From the NCBI GenBank assembly GCA_902624195.1, contig CACNWV010000003.1, positions 30,725 through 94,724 of the forward strand: DNA of 64,000 nucleotides, given 5' to 3'. This stretch comes from an uncultured Pelagibacteraceae bacterium (GTDB lineage Bacteria > Pseudomonadota > Alphaproteobacteria > Pelagibacterales > Pelagibacteraceae). The notes below the pieces were generated by a model, which saw nothing but the letters and a program-made list of their open reading frames with translations, was not told the origin of the DNA and did no database searches. Below, piece by piece: positions 27,110 through 36,532 of the stretch (positions within the stretch are counted from its first letter, which is position 1; each line of letters opens with the position of its first letter). Both the position numbers and the translations under genes were made by a program.

Positions 27110-28440
27110 TGAGTAATAAATATTTTGGAACTGATGGTATTAGAGGAACTGTTAATAAAGGTAATATTACTGGTGAAAAATTTTTTAAATTTGGCTTAGC
27201 TTCAGGAACATATTTCAAAAATCAAAAAAAAAGTAAACAAATTGCAATAATTGCTAAAGACACTAGACTATCGGGATACACATTAGAACCTGCCTTAGTG
27301 TCTGGTTTAGTTTCAGGAGGCATGAATGTCTTTACTCTCGGACCATTACCAACAAACGGATTAGCGATGTTAACAAAGTCGATGAAAGCAAATATGGGAA
27401 TAATGATTACAGCTTCACATAATCCTTTTTACGATAATGGTTTAAAACTATTTGGACCAGATGGAATGAAATTATCAGATAAAATAGAAAAAAAGATCGA
27501 AAAATTAATAGATGCGAAAATCACAAATCAACTTACTGATCCAAAATTATTGGGTAGAGTAAAAAGATTAGAGAATGGAAACGAAAAATATATAAAAATT
27601 TTAAAAAATAATTTTCCAAAAAATTTTAACTTAAAAGGTATGAAAATCGTTCTAGATTGTGCCAATGGAGCATGTTACAAGGCTGCGCCTAAACTTTTGA
27701 GGAGTCTTGGCGCTAAAGTGATTACAATAGGTGTAAAACCTAATGGCTTAAATATTAATGATAAATGTGGCTCTACTTATCCATCTAAAATAAAGTCTAA
27801 AGTCAAAAAGTTTAAGGCAAATGTTGGTATATCTTTTGATGGTGACGCAGATAGAATTATCATGTGTGACGAAAAAGGTAAAATCATTGACGGAGATCAA
27901 ATAATTGCAATGCTAGCAAAAAGATGGAAATTTAAAAAAATATTAAAAGGTGGCGTCGTAGGCACTCTAATGTCAAACTATGGTTTAGAAAAATTCTTAA
28001 ACAATCAAAATATTAAATTTCAAAGGTCAAAGGTTGGTGACCGGTACGTGAAAGAAATGATGAAAAATTTAAATTATAATTTAGGCGGTGAACAATCAGG
28101 ACATATTATTCTTGGTAAATTTGCAACTACAGGCGACGGTTTATTAGTAGCTTTGGAAGTGCTATTTTCTTTAAGGAAAGGAAAAAAGGCAAGTGATATG
28201 TTAAATGTTTTTAGACCTTTGCCCCAAATTTTAGAGAATGTAACAGTTAAAGATAAAGAAATCATTAACACTAAAAAATGTAAATATGCTATTAGGTCAG
28301 CTATAAAATTTATGGGCAAAGATGGTCGATTACTCGTGAGAAAATCTGGAACAGAACCAAAAATTAGAATTATGGCAGAATCGCATAATAAGAGATTGAT
28401 TACAAAATGTATTAACCTTATTAAAAGATCAATTAGATAA
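27109..28440 (+). CDS. glmM: Phosphoglucosamine mutase
   Basis: The 443-aa mutase starts YFGTDGIRGTVN. The phosphoserine loop ITASHNPFYDNG has S103, the metal loop is SFDGDADRI, and the C-terminal phosphate-binding RKSGTEPKIR is present. It converts glucosamine-6-P to glucosamine-1-P for UDP-GlcNAc, peptidoglycan and LPS. Confidence 0.97.
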   Translation: MSNKYFGTDGIRGTVNKGNITGEKFFKFGLASGTYFKNQKKSKQIAIIAKDTRLSGYTLEPALVSGLVSGGMNVFTLGPLPTNGLAMLTKSMKANMGIMITASHNPFYDNGLKLFGPDGMKLSDKIEKKIEKLIDAKITNQLTDPKLLGRVKRLENGNEKYIKILKNNFPKNFNLKGMKIVLDCANGACYKAAPKLLRSLGAKVITIGVKPNGLNINDKCGSTYPSKIKSKVKKFKANVGISFDGDADRIIMCDEKGKIIDGDQIIAMLAKRWKFKKILKGGVVGTLMSNYGLEKFLNNQNIKFQRSKVGDRYVKEMMKNLNYNLGGEQSGHIILGKFATTGDGLLVALEVLFSLRKGKKASDMLNVFRPLPQILENVTVKDKEIINTKKCKYAIRSAIKFMGKDGRLLVRKSGTEPKIRIMAESHNKRLITKCINLIKRSIR

Positions 28441-28441
28441 T

Positions 28442-29254
28442 TTGAAACCAAGATCTAAAATATTAATCATAGCTGGATCAGATTCTTCTGGTGGAGCCGG
28501 TATACAAGCAGATATAAAAACTGTTACTGCATTAGGAAGTTATGCAATGACAGCAATTACAGCGATTACGGCTCAAAATACTAAAGGAGTTTACTCTGTA
28601 ATACCCATCAAACCGGATGAAATTAAAAAACAAATTACAGTTACTTGTAATGACATCAGACCAGACGCTGTAAAAATCGGTATGCTTCATTCTTCAAAAG
28701 TAATACTTTCTGTGATCAAATCATTAAAAAAAATTGGTACCAAAAAAATTATTTTAGACCCTGTAATGGTTGCAAAAGGAGGTACAAAGTTAATAAATGA
28801 TGAAGCTATAAAAATTTTAAAAAATAATCTAATAAATAAAACTTATTTAATTACTCCAAACATTCCTGAAGCTGAAGTTTTAAGTAAAACTAATATCAAA
28901 GATATAGATGATATGAAAATTGCAGCCAAAAGATTAATTACACTTGGTGCAAAAAATGTTTTGATTAAAGGAGGACATATCGACTCAAAATACGTAAAAG
29001 ATTTATTCCTTAATAAGGATGAGATGATTATTTTTAAAAATTTAAAAATAAAAACAAGAAATACTCACGGTACGGGATGCACTTTATCAAGTGCAATAGC
29101 CACCTTTTTATCATGTGGAAAACCTCTAAAGTTATCTTGTGAGTTGGGAATTAAATATGTTAACCAATCTATAAAAATTAATCTTAATTATGGAAAAGGA
29201 CATGGACCAATAAATCATTTAAATTCTGTAAAAGTTGATAAAAAATTTGAATAA
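28442..29254 (+). CDS. thiD: Hydroxymethylpyrimidine/phosphomethylpyrimidine kinase
   Basis: The 270-aa ribokinase-fold protein has [18 protein letters not shown] at the N-terminus, DPVMVAKGG in the middle and the anion-hole motif [16 protein letters not shown] near the end. It phosphorylates HMP to HMP-PP for thiamine. The start is TTG one base after the glmM stop; no nearby ATG fits. Together with the thiE-like gene it supports HMP salvage. Confidence 0.93.
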   Translation: MKPRSKILIIAGSDSSGGAGIQADIKTVTALGSYAMTAITAITAQNTKGVYSVIPIKPDEIKKQITVTCNDIRPDAVKIGMLHSSKVILSVIKSLKKIGTKKIILDPVMVAKGGTKLINDEAIKILKNNLINKTYLITPNIPEAEVLSKTNIKDIDDMKIAAKRLITLGAKNVLIKGGHIDSKYVKDLFLNKDEMIIFKNLKIKTRNTHGTGCTLSSAIATFLSCGKPLKLSCELGIKYVNQSIKINLNYGKGHGPINHLNSVKVDKKFE

Positions 29255-30546
29255 TGAGAAATGTTGTAGTTGTAGGCTCACAGTGGGGAGACGAAGGTAA
29301 AGGAAAAATAGTCGATTGGCTTTCTAGTGAAGCTGATGTTGTAGTTCGTTTTCAGGGAGGCCATAATGCAGGCCATACATTAGTTATAGATCAAAAAGTT
29401 TTTAAATTAAGATTACTTCCATCAGGAATAGTGAGAGAGGGAAAGATCTCTATTTTAGGTAATGGTGTTGTAATTGATCCTTGGGCTTTACTAAGTGAAA
29501 TAGCGGAAATTAAGAAAAAGGGTATTAATGTGACACCTAAAAATTTTATGATTTCGGAGTCAGCCTCGCTTATCTTGCCATTTCACCAAGAGATGGATGA
29601 AATTAGAGAAGATACTGCAGGTAAAGGAAAAATTGGGACTACTAGAAGGGGTATAGGCCCATGCTACGAAGATAAAGTAGGAAGAAGATCTATTAGAGTT
29701 ATGGATTTGAGATCTGAAAGTAATCTTGATGTTAGGTTAGAAAATGTTTTATTACATCACAACGCTATAAGAAAAGGTTTGAAAAAAAAAATCTATAAAA
29801 AAGATGAACTTAAAAAAAAATTACTAAAAATTGCTCCGGAAATTTTAAAGTTTGCTAAACCTGTTTGGTTAAGATTAGATAATTTTAAAAAAGAGAGAAA
29901 AAAAATATTATTTGAAGGTGCTCAGGGAATTCTCTTAGATGTTGATCATGGCACTTATCCTTACGTTACATCATCAAATACTGTCCCTGCATCAGCAGCT
30001 ACTGGATCCGGATCAGGCCCTGACAAAATTGGTTATATTTTGGGTATTACAAAAGCATACACAACTAGAGTTGGTAGCGGTCCATTCCCAACTGAATTAA
30101 AGAATAAAATAGGTGAAAGTTTGGGAAAAAGGGGTAAAGAGTTTGGAACAGTAACTTCAAGAAAAAGAAGGTGTGGTTGGTTTGATGGTGTTTTAGTAAG
30201 GCAAACAATTAAAATTTCAGGAATTAATGGAATAGCTCTAACTAAATTAGATGTTTTAGATGAGTTAGACGAAATTAAAATGTGCGTTGAGTACGAACTC
30301 AATGGAAAAAAAATAGATTATTTACCCGCTGCATCTGAGGATCAATTTAATTTAAAGCCAATTTATCAAACATTTCCAGGATGGAAGACCAAAACTCAAG
30401 GCATAAGAAATATGAAAGATTTACCTGAAAACGCTAAAAAATATATTTATGCATTAGAGGACTTTATTGGTGCTAAAGTTTCGAGTATTTCAACTAGTCC
30501 CGAAAGAGAAGACACAATTTTAATCGAAGATCCGTTTAAAGCTTAA
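29254..30546 (+). CDS. purA: Adenylosuccinate synthetase
   Basis: The 430-aa enzyme starts [19 protein letters not shown] (GTP P-loop), followed by [23 protein letters not shown] and a C-terminal [11 protein letters not shown]. It makes adenylosuccinate from IMP and aspartate. It overlaps thiD by one base, and its stop interlocks with that of convergent rpoH in TTAA. Confidence 0.97.
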   Translation: MRNVVVVGSQWGDEGKGKIVDWLSSEADVVVRFQGGHNAGHTLVIDQKVFKLRLLPSGIVREGKISILGNGVVIDPWALLSEIAEIKKKGINVTPKNFMISESASLILPFHQEMDEIREDTAGKGKIGTTRRGIGPCYEDKVGRRSIRVMDLRSESNLDVRLENVLLHHNAIRKGLKKKIYKKDELKKKLLKIAPEILKFAKPVWLRLDNFKKERKKILFEGAQGILLDVDHGTYPYVTSSNTVPASAATGSGSGPDKIGYILGITKAYTTRVGSGPFPTELKNKIGESLGKRGKEFGTVTSRKRRCGWFDGVLVRQTIKISGINGIALTKLDVLDELDEIKMCVEYELNGKKIDYLPAASEDQFNLKPIYQTFPGWKTKTQGIRNMKDLPENAKKYIYALEDFIGAKVSSISTSPEREDTILIEDPFKA

Positions 30547-31440
30547 TTTTTAGGCAATAAGTTTTTTGATTGACTCGCATTTATCATTGACTTCTGTAGC
30601 TTTTCAAATGCTTTGGTCTCGATTTGCCTTATTCGTTCTCTACTAATTTTATATTTCTTGCTTAATTCCTCGAGCGTTGAGGGATTTTCGTTTAATCTTC
30701 TTGCAACAATTATTGCTTTCTCTCTATCATTTAAAATATTCATGGCGTTTTTAAGCAATTCTTTTTTATCATTGTACTCTTGTTGTTGCGATACTAATAA
30801 TTCCTGATCTAAACTATCATCGACTAACCAATCTTGCCATTCTTCTGTTTCACCCTTTTTAATAGGGTCATTAAGTGACTTTTCTTGACCCATCAGTCTT
30901 CTATTCATATTGACCACTTCATCAGTGTCCACATCTAATCTTTTTGAGATTTCGTCTACATGTTCTTTTTTTAAATCACCTTCTTGACCAGGTGCAATTT
31001 GGTTTTTAAGTTTTTTTAAATTAAAGAAAAGTTTTTTTTTGAGCGGTTGTTGTACCCATTTTTACTAAACTCCAAGATCTTAAAACATATTCTTGTATGG
31101 CTGCTTTAATCCACCACATTGCGTAAGTTGCTAAACGAAAACCTTTATCAGGATCATATTTTTTTACTGCTTGCATTAATCCTAAATTTCCCTCTGAGAT
31201 CAATTCATTTACTGGTAATCCGTATCCTCTATACCCCATTGCAATTTTGGCAACTAATCTTAAGTGACTTGTCACTAACTTATGGGCTGACTGCAAGTTC
31301 CCGTTCTCTTTCCAATTTTTGGCTAGCATGTACTCTTCCTCAGCATCTAACATAGGAAACTTCTTAATTTGAGCAAGATAGATAGATAGTCCACCAACTG
31401 ATGGAATAGGAAGATTGCTTATGTTTTTATTATCAGTCAT
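30543..31440 (-). CDS. rpoH: RNA polymerase sigma-32 factor RpoH, interrupted by a +1 frameshift in an A9 run
   Basis: Two minus-strand ORFs together form one sigma-32. The first (31021-31440, 139 aa) carries region 2, including [19 protein letters not shown] and [19 protein letters not shown]. The second frame resumes as [11 protein letters not shown] and continues through region 4 ([20 protein letters not shown]) to 30543. The break is at nine A residues (31032-31040 on the plus strand as T9). With eight A the frame reads [13 protein letters not shown], the conserved RpoH box; with nine it ends at KTFL-stop. This may be a homopolymer error, a real mutation, or rescue by slippage. Sigma-32 directs heat-shock transcription. 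Confidence 0.85.
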
Positions 31441-31470
31441 GATTAAGACTTATATATAAAATAATTATTT

Positions 31471-32451
31471 TCAACTACTCAAATTATTGAGTAAATCCAG
31501 CATTTTTTTGAAGTCTTCAGGCAAATTTGAGTCAAAACTTACCAATTTTTTTTTAGTCGGATGTATAAAACCTAGAGATTTAGCATGCAAAGCTTGTCCT
31601 TTAATTCTATTCAATATTTTTAGAAAATCTTTATTAACTTTTTTAAATTTTGTATTTTTTTTTCCATATTGGTTATCACCTATGAGAGATGCTCCTTTAT
31701 ATTTAAAATGTACTCTTATTTGATGTGTTCTACCAGTTTCTAGCTCACATTCTATTAAACTAATTTTTGGAATATCTTTTATGTTAAAAACCTTAATCGT
31801 TTTATAATTAGTAACAGCTCTTTTTCCTTTAATTTCACTCACCATCATTAACTGTCTATTTTTTTTGTTTCTTGTAATTAAAGTTTCTATTCTTCCGTTA
31901 AGCGGTCTAATAGTTCCCCATATTAAACATTCATACTTTCTTTTTACAGAGTGGTTATTAAATTGAATACTAAGTTTTGAATGAGCAATATTATTTTTAG
32001 CAATAACTAACAATCCGCTTGTTTCCTTATCTAATCTGTGGACTATTCCTGGTCTTAAATTTCCATTAATATTTGATAGGTTATTTTTAAATTTAAATGC
32101 CAAACCATTAGCTAAAGTATTCTCATAATTTCCAGCACCTGGATGTACCACTAATCCTTTAGGTTTATTTATTATCAATAAATCATCATCCTCATACATT
32201 ATGTTCAAAACAATGTTTTTAGGAATTAACTTAATTTCATTCTTTTTGGATTTATTAAGTTCAATTACGTCATTTGATTTTACTTTAAAGGCTGGTGAGT
32301 CAATTATATTTCCGTTTACTTTAACTTGTTTTTCTTTGATTATTTTTTTAATGAAAGATCTTGTATAATCCTTCATTTTTCTTGAAAGACTTAAGTCCAA
32401 TCTTTCGGCTATATTACCTTCAGCAATAAAAAATTTTATTGTGTTATTCAT
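31471..32451 (-). CDS. rluD: 23S rRNA pseudouridine synthase, RluD family
   Basis: The 326-aa protein has an N-terminal S4 RNA-binding domain (about 14-75) and a pseudouridine synthase domain. The catalytic motif is VHRLDKETSGLLVIAKN, and LETGRTHQIRVHFKY lies near the C-terminus. RluD modifies helix 69 of 23S rRNA. RluC and related enzymes share this layout, so the exact target is inferred. It lies directly upstream of rpoH on the same strand. Confidence 0.9.
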   Translation of the reverse strand: MNNTIKFFIAEGNIAERLDLSLSRKMKDYTRSFIKKIIKEKQVKVNGNIIDSPAFKVKSNDVIELNKSKKNEIKLIPKNIVLNIMYEDDDLLIINKPKGLVVHPGAGNYENTLANGLAFKFKNNLSNINGNLRPGIVHRLDKETSGLLVIAKNNIAHSKLSIQFNNHSVKRKYECLIWGTIRPLNGRIETLITRNKKNRQLMMVSEIKGKRAVTNYKTIKVFNIKDIPKISLIECELETGRTHQIRVHFKYKGASLIGDNQYGKKNTKFKKVNKDFLKILNRIKGQALHAKSLGFIHPTKKKLVSFDSNLPEDFKKMLDLLNNLSS

Positions 32452-32475
32452 GAATTAATTTAAAGTAGACTCTAT

Positions 32476-32553
32476 GCGCCGGTAGCTTCAACTGGATAGA
32501 GCGCCGGATTTCGGCTCCGGAGGTTATGGGTTCGACTCCTATCCGGCGCACCA
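32476..32553 (+). tRNA. tRNA-Arg (TCG)
   Basis: Acceptor GCGCCGG pairs with CCGGCGC, the anticodon stem CCGGA/TCCGG encloses TTTCGGC (anticodon TCG), and the T-arm is ATGGG/CCTAT with TTCGACT. CCA is encoded at 32551-32553. It lies between rluD and an accessory gene cassette; the stop of the convergent family 17 glycosyltransferase gene is 3 bp away. Confidence 0.95.
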
Positions 32554-32556
32554 CAA

Positions 32557-33357
32557 TTAAATAATCCATTCGAAAAATTTATCTTTATTATTCGTAATAT
32601 AATCTGGAAATTTTTGATCTAAATCAATTTTTTTTAATTTAATCCCCCTATTAAAGATATCTTCGTTACGCAGTATTTTTTCATCTATATTACTCTCATT
32701 TAAACTTCCATCATTAAATTCTCCATGAGAAAATGACTTAATTTTTTCTAAGATTTGATTTGAGGTCTGTAAGTATGAAAAATGCCATCCACCATTTATT
32801 ATTTGTAGGTTTTTTTTGTCTATACGCCAAAACGGATAATCTTTAAATTTTAAATTTCTTAAAAATTGCATAGATACAATATCTTTTTTTTTTGCAATTC
32901 TAGATCCAATCCAACCACTTTCGTTAATATTTTGTAAGTTAAGTTTGTACATGAACATTTTTTGAGAAAAAGCAATAAATTTTTTATTTTTTTTTATTTG
33001 ATTTATTTTTGAAAGATCTGGTATTTCATCTGAATCTGATAAAATTATTAAATCTTCTGAGGAGGCATCTTTAATGCCATTAATTAAATTATTTCTTTGA
33101 TGCTGTTCGATTATAGATTCCCCACCTGTATGATTTTTAAAATCAATTTTGTTAGTATAATCCGCAATAACAAATTTTATTTTTTTTTTAAATTTTGGAA
33201 AATTTTTTATATCAAAATTTATTTTTTTATTATGACCTTGATGAGTTTTTGTTGATTCAGAAATGACAAAATAATCTACATATTTATCTAGGATATTCAT
33301 CCTTAAATCCACCATGTGATCTTCATTAAAATATTGAAAACAGTCAAAAATAGCCAT
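32557..33357 (-). CDS. Family 17 glycosyltransferase (N-acetylglucosaminyltransferase-like)
   Basis: The 266-aa protein begins IFDCFQYFNEDHMVDLRMN, contains YFVISESTKTHQGHNKK and has LIILSDSDEIPDL near residues 103-115. These are hallmarks of the GT17 family, whose eukaryotic members add bisecting GlcNAc. Bacterial members are mostly found in surface-glycan loci. Donor and acceptor are unknown. It overlaps the FkbM methyltransferase gene by one base. Confidence 0.82.
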   Translation of the reverse strand: MAIFDCFQYFNEDHMVDLRMNILDKYVDYFVISESTKTHQGHNKKINFDIKNFPKFKKKIKFVIADYTNKIDFKNHTGGESIIEQHQRNNLINGIKDASSEDLIILSDSDEIPDLSKINQIKKNKKFIAFSQKMFMYKLNLQNINESGWIGSRIAKKKDIVSMQFLRNLKFKDYPFWRIDKKNLQIINGGWHFSYLQTSNQILEKIKSFSHGEFNDGSLNESNIDEKILRNEDIFNRGIKLKKIDLDQKFPDYITNNKDKFFEWII

Positions 33358-34283
33358 TAATTAAAATACAGATCCTCAAATTTGTTTAGTTCTTCTAAAT
33401 TTAAATTTATTCTTTTTAGCATCAATTTTAAAAAATTTATTTGGCCAAATATTAATAATAAGCTTACAAATTTTTCTTTGGATTTTATTATTAAATTTTT
33501 ACCTTTTTCATTGTTAAAATTTGGGACAAATATCATATCAGCCTCTGCTGGCAATCTTGTATTATGACTTCCTATTCCTTTGAGATCTATAGCCACATAA
33601 TTAAGTTGATACAGATAATCTAAAAGTTCGTGCCAACTTGGAGCATTTTTATACATAGAAAAAATATGAGCTTCTAGTTTGATGAGAAGTGGCTGGAAAT
33701 TACCAATACCTTTTAAAATTTCAAGTTCTGCTCCTTGAGTATCTATTTTAAGGTAATCAAGGCTTTGAATATTATATTTTGGAAGTAAATTGCTAATAGT
33801 ATCACATTCAATTTCCAATATATTTGTTACTTTATAATTTTCATAATCTCTTTCTTTAATATTATGAATATCAAAATTTTCCTCATTCGGTTCGTACATG
33901 GAAGAACTGCCAAGCCGTTTGTCTAATATGAATAATTTTTTATTTGTTTTTTCACTCCATAGACCTTTATTTATTACATGTTTTTTCTTTATTTTTTCTA
34001 CTTCAGAATTTATTGGTTCAATTAAAATATCCTCAAAAAATGACTCATACCTTTTAGGAAAAAAATTATCTGAGTTAAATCCTCCTTGAGCACCAACATC
34101 CAGTGCTATAATTTTATTATCTTTCATCAATTCATTAATAATTTTTGTGAAATCATGTGCGTGATTACTGAAATAGCTTCTTTCACTTAAAAAATTTATA
34201 GTTCTCCTATTTTTCTTTAACTTTAAAAGAAGCCAATAAAATAAAGGTAAAAAAAGTTTTAATATACTATTGGATAATTTCAC
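33357..34283 (-). CDS. FkbM-family methyltransferase
   Basis: The 308-aa protein has a hydrophobic N-terminal segment (ILKLFLPLFYWLLLKL), then SAM-binding motif I ALDVGAQGGF near residues 60-69, IEPINSE, and the FkbM signature LDYLKIDTQGAELEILKGI. Family members often O-methylate sugars. It sits between the GT17 gene and a Fe/2OG oxygenase-like gene, suggesting that the three act on one surface glycan (inference). Confidence 0.85.
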   Translation of the reverse strand: MKLSNSILKLFLPLFYWLLLKLKKNRRTINFLSERSYFSNHAHDFTKIINELMKDNKIIALDVGAQGGFNSDNFFPKRYESFFEDILIEPINSEVEKIKKKHVINKGLWSEKTNKKLFILDKRLGSSSMYEPNEENFDIHNIKERDYENYKVTNILEIECDTISNLLPKYNIQSLDYLKIDTQGAELEILKGIGNFQPLLIKLEAHIFSMYKNAPSWHELLDYLYQLNYVAIDLKGIGSHNTRLPAEADMIFVPNFNNEKGKNLIIKSKEKFVSLLLIFGQINFLKLMLKRINLNLEELNKFEDLYFN

Positions 34284-34311
34284 ACATTTCCTTTAACCAT
34301 TTACTGCTATA

Positions 34312-35019
34312 CTACTTCTTTGTAAAAGTAGTAAGACCTATTTTTTTACCCTCTATAACAGAGGATGAACAGTGTAGATTAGTCCTATCAAAAATTAACA
34401 TGGACCCAACCTCCCATTCGTAAATGAGCTCCACTTCAAGTCCAACTAAATTTTCTATCTTTTCATGATTAACATATTTTTCGTGCATTTTTTTATCAAA
34501 GGGCTTGTTTCCGTACATACCCAGATGCTCTGCGGATCTTTTATTTTGACCATATTTCAAGTCTTTTTTTTCAAGTTCTTCTTTATTAGTTGTAAAGTTT
34601 GTTGATTGGCCATAAAACCTATTTTTAAATATGACCGTGCTTCCTACAGGCGTTAATGGGATTAACGTTTGTTTATATATTAAATCATCTAAGTTGAACC
34701 CCCCATCAATATGTAATCCTATAGGATTATAACTCTCTTGAAATAGACCCAAGATATCTTCACCGTCTTCTGTTTTTAAGTTATCGTATTTAAAATCCCC
34801 GATTTCATTTTTGAGTTTATCATAGAATATTCTTTCCAATTCTTTACCATAGTTTGAGAGCCATCTTTTTTTTATAACATTCTGACTTTTATTATGTACG
34901 GTAATTGGAAGCTCATTATATAAGTTTGTAAATTTATCGATTAAGTCTTTTCCAAAAATATTCTTAAGTACTTTTGGTTTACCTTCATTGTTTTTGATTT
35001 TTTCAATTTGTTTATGCAT
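34312..35019 (-). CDS. Putative Fe(II)/2-oxoglutarate-dependent oxygenase
   Basis: The 235-aa protein shows an HxD motif in PIGLHIDGGFNL (H103, D105) and a distal histidine in FDRTNLHCSSS (H216). A basic residue about ten positions later (K225/K226) could bind 2-oxoglutarate. This is the facial-triad layout of prolyl 4-hydroxylase-type oxygenases. No close family is recognised, so the substrate is unknown; the neighbours point to a glycan or lipid-linked compound. The gene starts right at the ABC permease end. Confidence 0.6.
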   Translation of the reverse strand: MHKQIEKIKNNEGKPKVLKNIFGKDLIDKFTNLYNELPITVHNKSQNVIKKRWLSNYGKELERIFYDKLKNEIGDFKYDNLKTEDGEDILGLFQESYNPIGLHIDGGFNLDDLIYKQTLIPLTPVGSTVIFKNRFYGQSTNFTTNKEELEKKDLKYGQNKRSAEHLGMYGNKPFDKKMHEKYVNHEKIENLVGLEVELIYEWEVGSMLIFDRTNLHCSSSVIEGKKIGLTTFTKK

Positions 35020-35811
35020 TTATTCACCCATGTTCATCAAGGTTCCTCTTTTTTTAGCACCAAAATAAGAAATATAAAAAATTATAACACCAAATACAAA
35101 ATATGCTACTGATATAGAAATAGATTTAAATATGTTTAAGTAATTTACAGTGTTATTCATTAAAATGTTTCGCATTTCCTCAAAAATATGGACTAAGGGT
35201 AGACCCTTGGCTATTATTTGAAGAGAAAGTGGCAATATTTCTATAGGATAATAAATACATCCTAGCGGAGCCAGAAAAAATAAACTAGCCCAAGCAATAT
35301 TTTCAAATGAAGGTCCATACCTTAGTAGTCCAGATGTTACTAGTAGCCCTAAAGTTATTCCAAATAGATATAGTCCTAATAATAAAAAGATGAGAGGAAC
35401 CCCAAGATTGAGAACAGACACCCCAAATAATGGAATAGCTATAAGTGCGGCTGGCACCAAACCAATTAAAGTACGTAAAATCGCAGTTAAAGTTAAAGCT
35501 GTTATAATTTCCCTTATTCTTATTGGAGCGATAAATAAATTAGTAAAATTTCTACTCCATATTTCTTCAAGAAACATCATATTAAAACTAATACTAGCTC
35601 GAAACAAAAAATCATATAAAATAGCTGCTGTTAATATCACTCCAACGGTATTGCTGTAATATTCAGAATTAAGAGTAAAAAATTTAGATATAAATCCCCA
35701 TAAAAAAATTTGTACAGACGGCCAATAAATTAAATCGAGGACTCTGGGAAAAGAGTTCATGATTAAATAAAGGTGTCTTAAACCAAGTGCATATATCTTA
35801 TTAAAGTTCAT
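35020..35811 (-). CDS. ABC-2 type transporter permease
   Basis: The 263-aa integral membrane protein has about six helices, with the ABC-2 patterns FLEEIWSRNFTNLFIAPIR and PLSLQIIAKGLPLVHIFEEMR. Such permeases, with an ATPase, export lipids, polysaccharides or drugs. It overlaps the ATPase gene by 11 bp. The substrate is unknown; linkage to glycan-modifying genes makes a glycan or glycolipid plausible. Confidence 0.85.
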   Translation of the reverse strand: MNFNKIYALGLRHLYLIMNSFPRVLDLIYWPSVQIFLWGFISKFFTLNSEYYSNTVGVILTAAILYDFLFRASISFNMMFLEEIWSRNFTNLFIAPIRIREIITALTLTAILRTLIGLVPAALIAIPLFGVSVLNLGVPLIFLLLGLYLFGITLGLLVTSGLLRYGPSFENIAWASLFFLAPLGCIYYPIEILPLSLQIIAKGLPLVHIFEEMRNILMNNTVNYLNIFKSISISVAYFVFGVIIFYISYFGAKKRGTLMNMGE

Positions 35812-36532
35812 CTTTACCCCTAGCCAATTTTAAAAATGTTTCTTCTAAATTATTTCTTCCATGTTTTTTGATTAATTCACTACAGGTGCCTTTGTCTATT
35901 ACTTTACCTTTTCGCATCATGATAATACTGTCACATAACCTTTCAACTTCACTCATATTATGAGAAGCTAATAGAATTGTGACCTCGTTCTTTGATTTAT
36001 ATTCTTGGATATAACTCCTTATAAAATCACCAATATCTGGATCTAAACTTGCAGTCGGCTCATCTAGTAATAGTATCTCCGGTTTATTAATTAAAGATTT
36101 AGCTAGGGAAACCCTATTCTTTTGACCGGATGAGAGTTCTCCAGTTTTTCTTTGAAAAAAATTTTTGATATCTAAATCATTTGAAATTTCATTAATTCTA
36201 TCATTCAAATTCTCTACTCCATAAAGCCTTCCATAAATTTCAAGATTTTGTTTAACAGTCAATTTTTTGGGTAGCTCAACATATGGTGATGCAAAATTAA
36301 ATCTTCTTAAAATTTCATCCCGTTTGAATGAAATAATATTTTTGTTTTCAATTAAGATTTGTCCTTCGGTAGGGGAAACCAAACCTAATATCATGCCAAT
36401 TGTAGTAGTTTTTCCGCAACCATTTGGACCAAGAAGCCCTAAAGTTTTATTTTTTTCAATTTGAAAATTAATTTGATTTACCGCAAGATATTGGTGGTAA
36501 ATTTTGGATAATTTCTTAATTTCAATAAACAT
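35801..36532 (-). CDS. ABC transporter ATP-binding protein
   Basis: The 243-aa ATPase has Walker A GPNGCGKT (35-42), signature GELSSGQKNRVSLAKSL, Walker B ILLLDEPTASLD and the H-loop LLASHNMSE. The CcmA/YadG-like layout matches ABC-2 exporters. It pairs with the overlapping permease; its start abuts the tsaC stop. Confidence 0.92.
   Translation of the reverse strand: MFIEIKKLSKIYHQYLAVNQINFQIEKNKTLGLLGPNGCGKTTTIGMILGLVSPTEGQILIENKNIISFKRDEILRRFNFASPYVELPKKLTVKQNLEIYGRLYGVENLNDRINEISNDLDIKNFFQRKTGELSSGQKNRVSLAKSLINKPEILLLDEPTASLDPDIGDFIRSYIQEYKSKNEVTILLASHNMSEVERLCDSIIMMRKGKVIDKGTCSELIKKHGRNNLEETFLKLARGKDEL

Noticed and set aside
28074-28451. 125-aa minus ORF at the end of glmM
   Set aside because: Antisense of the conserved C-terminal phosphate-binding region of GlmM.
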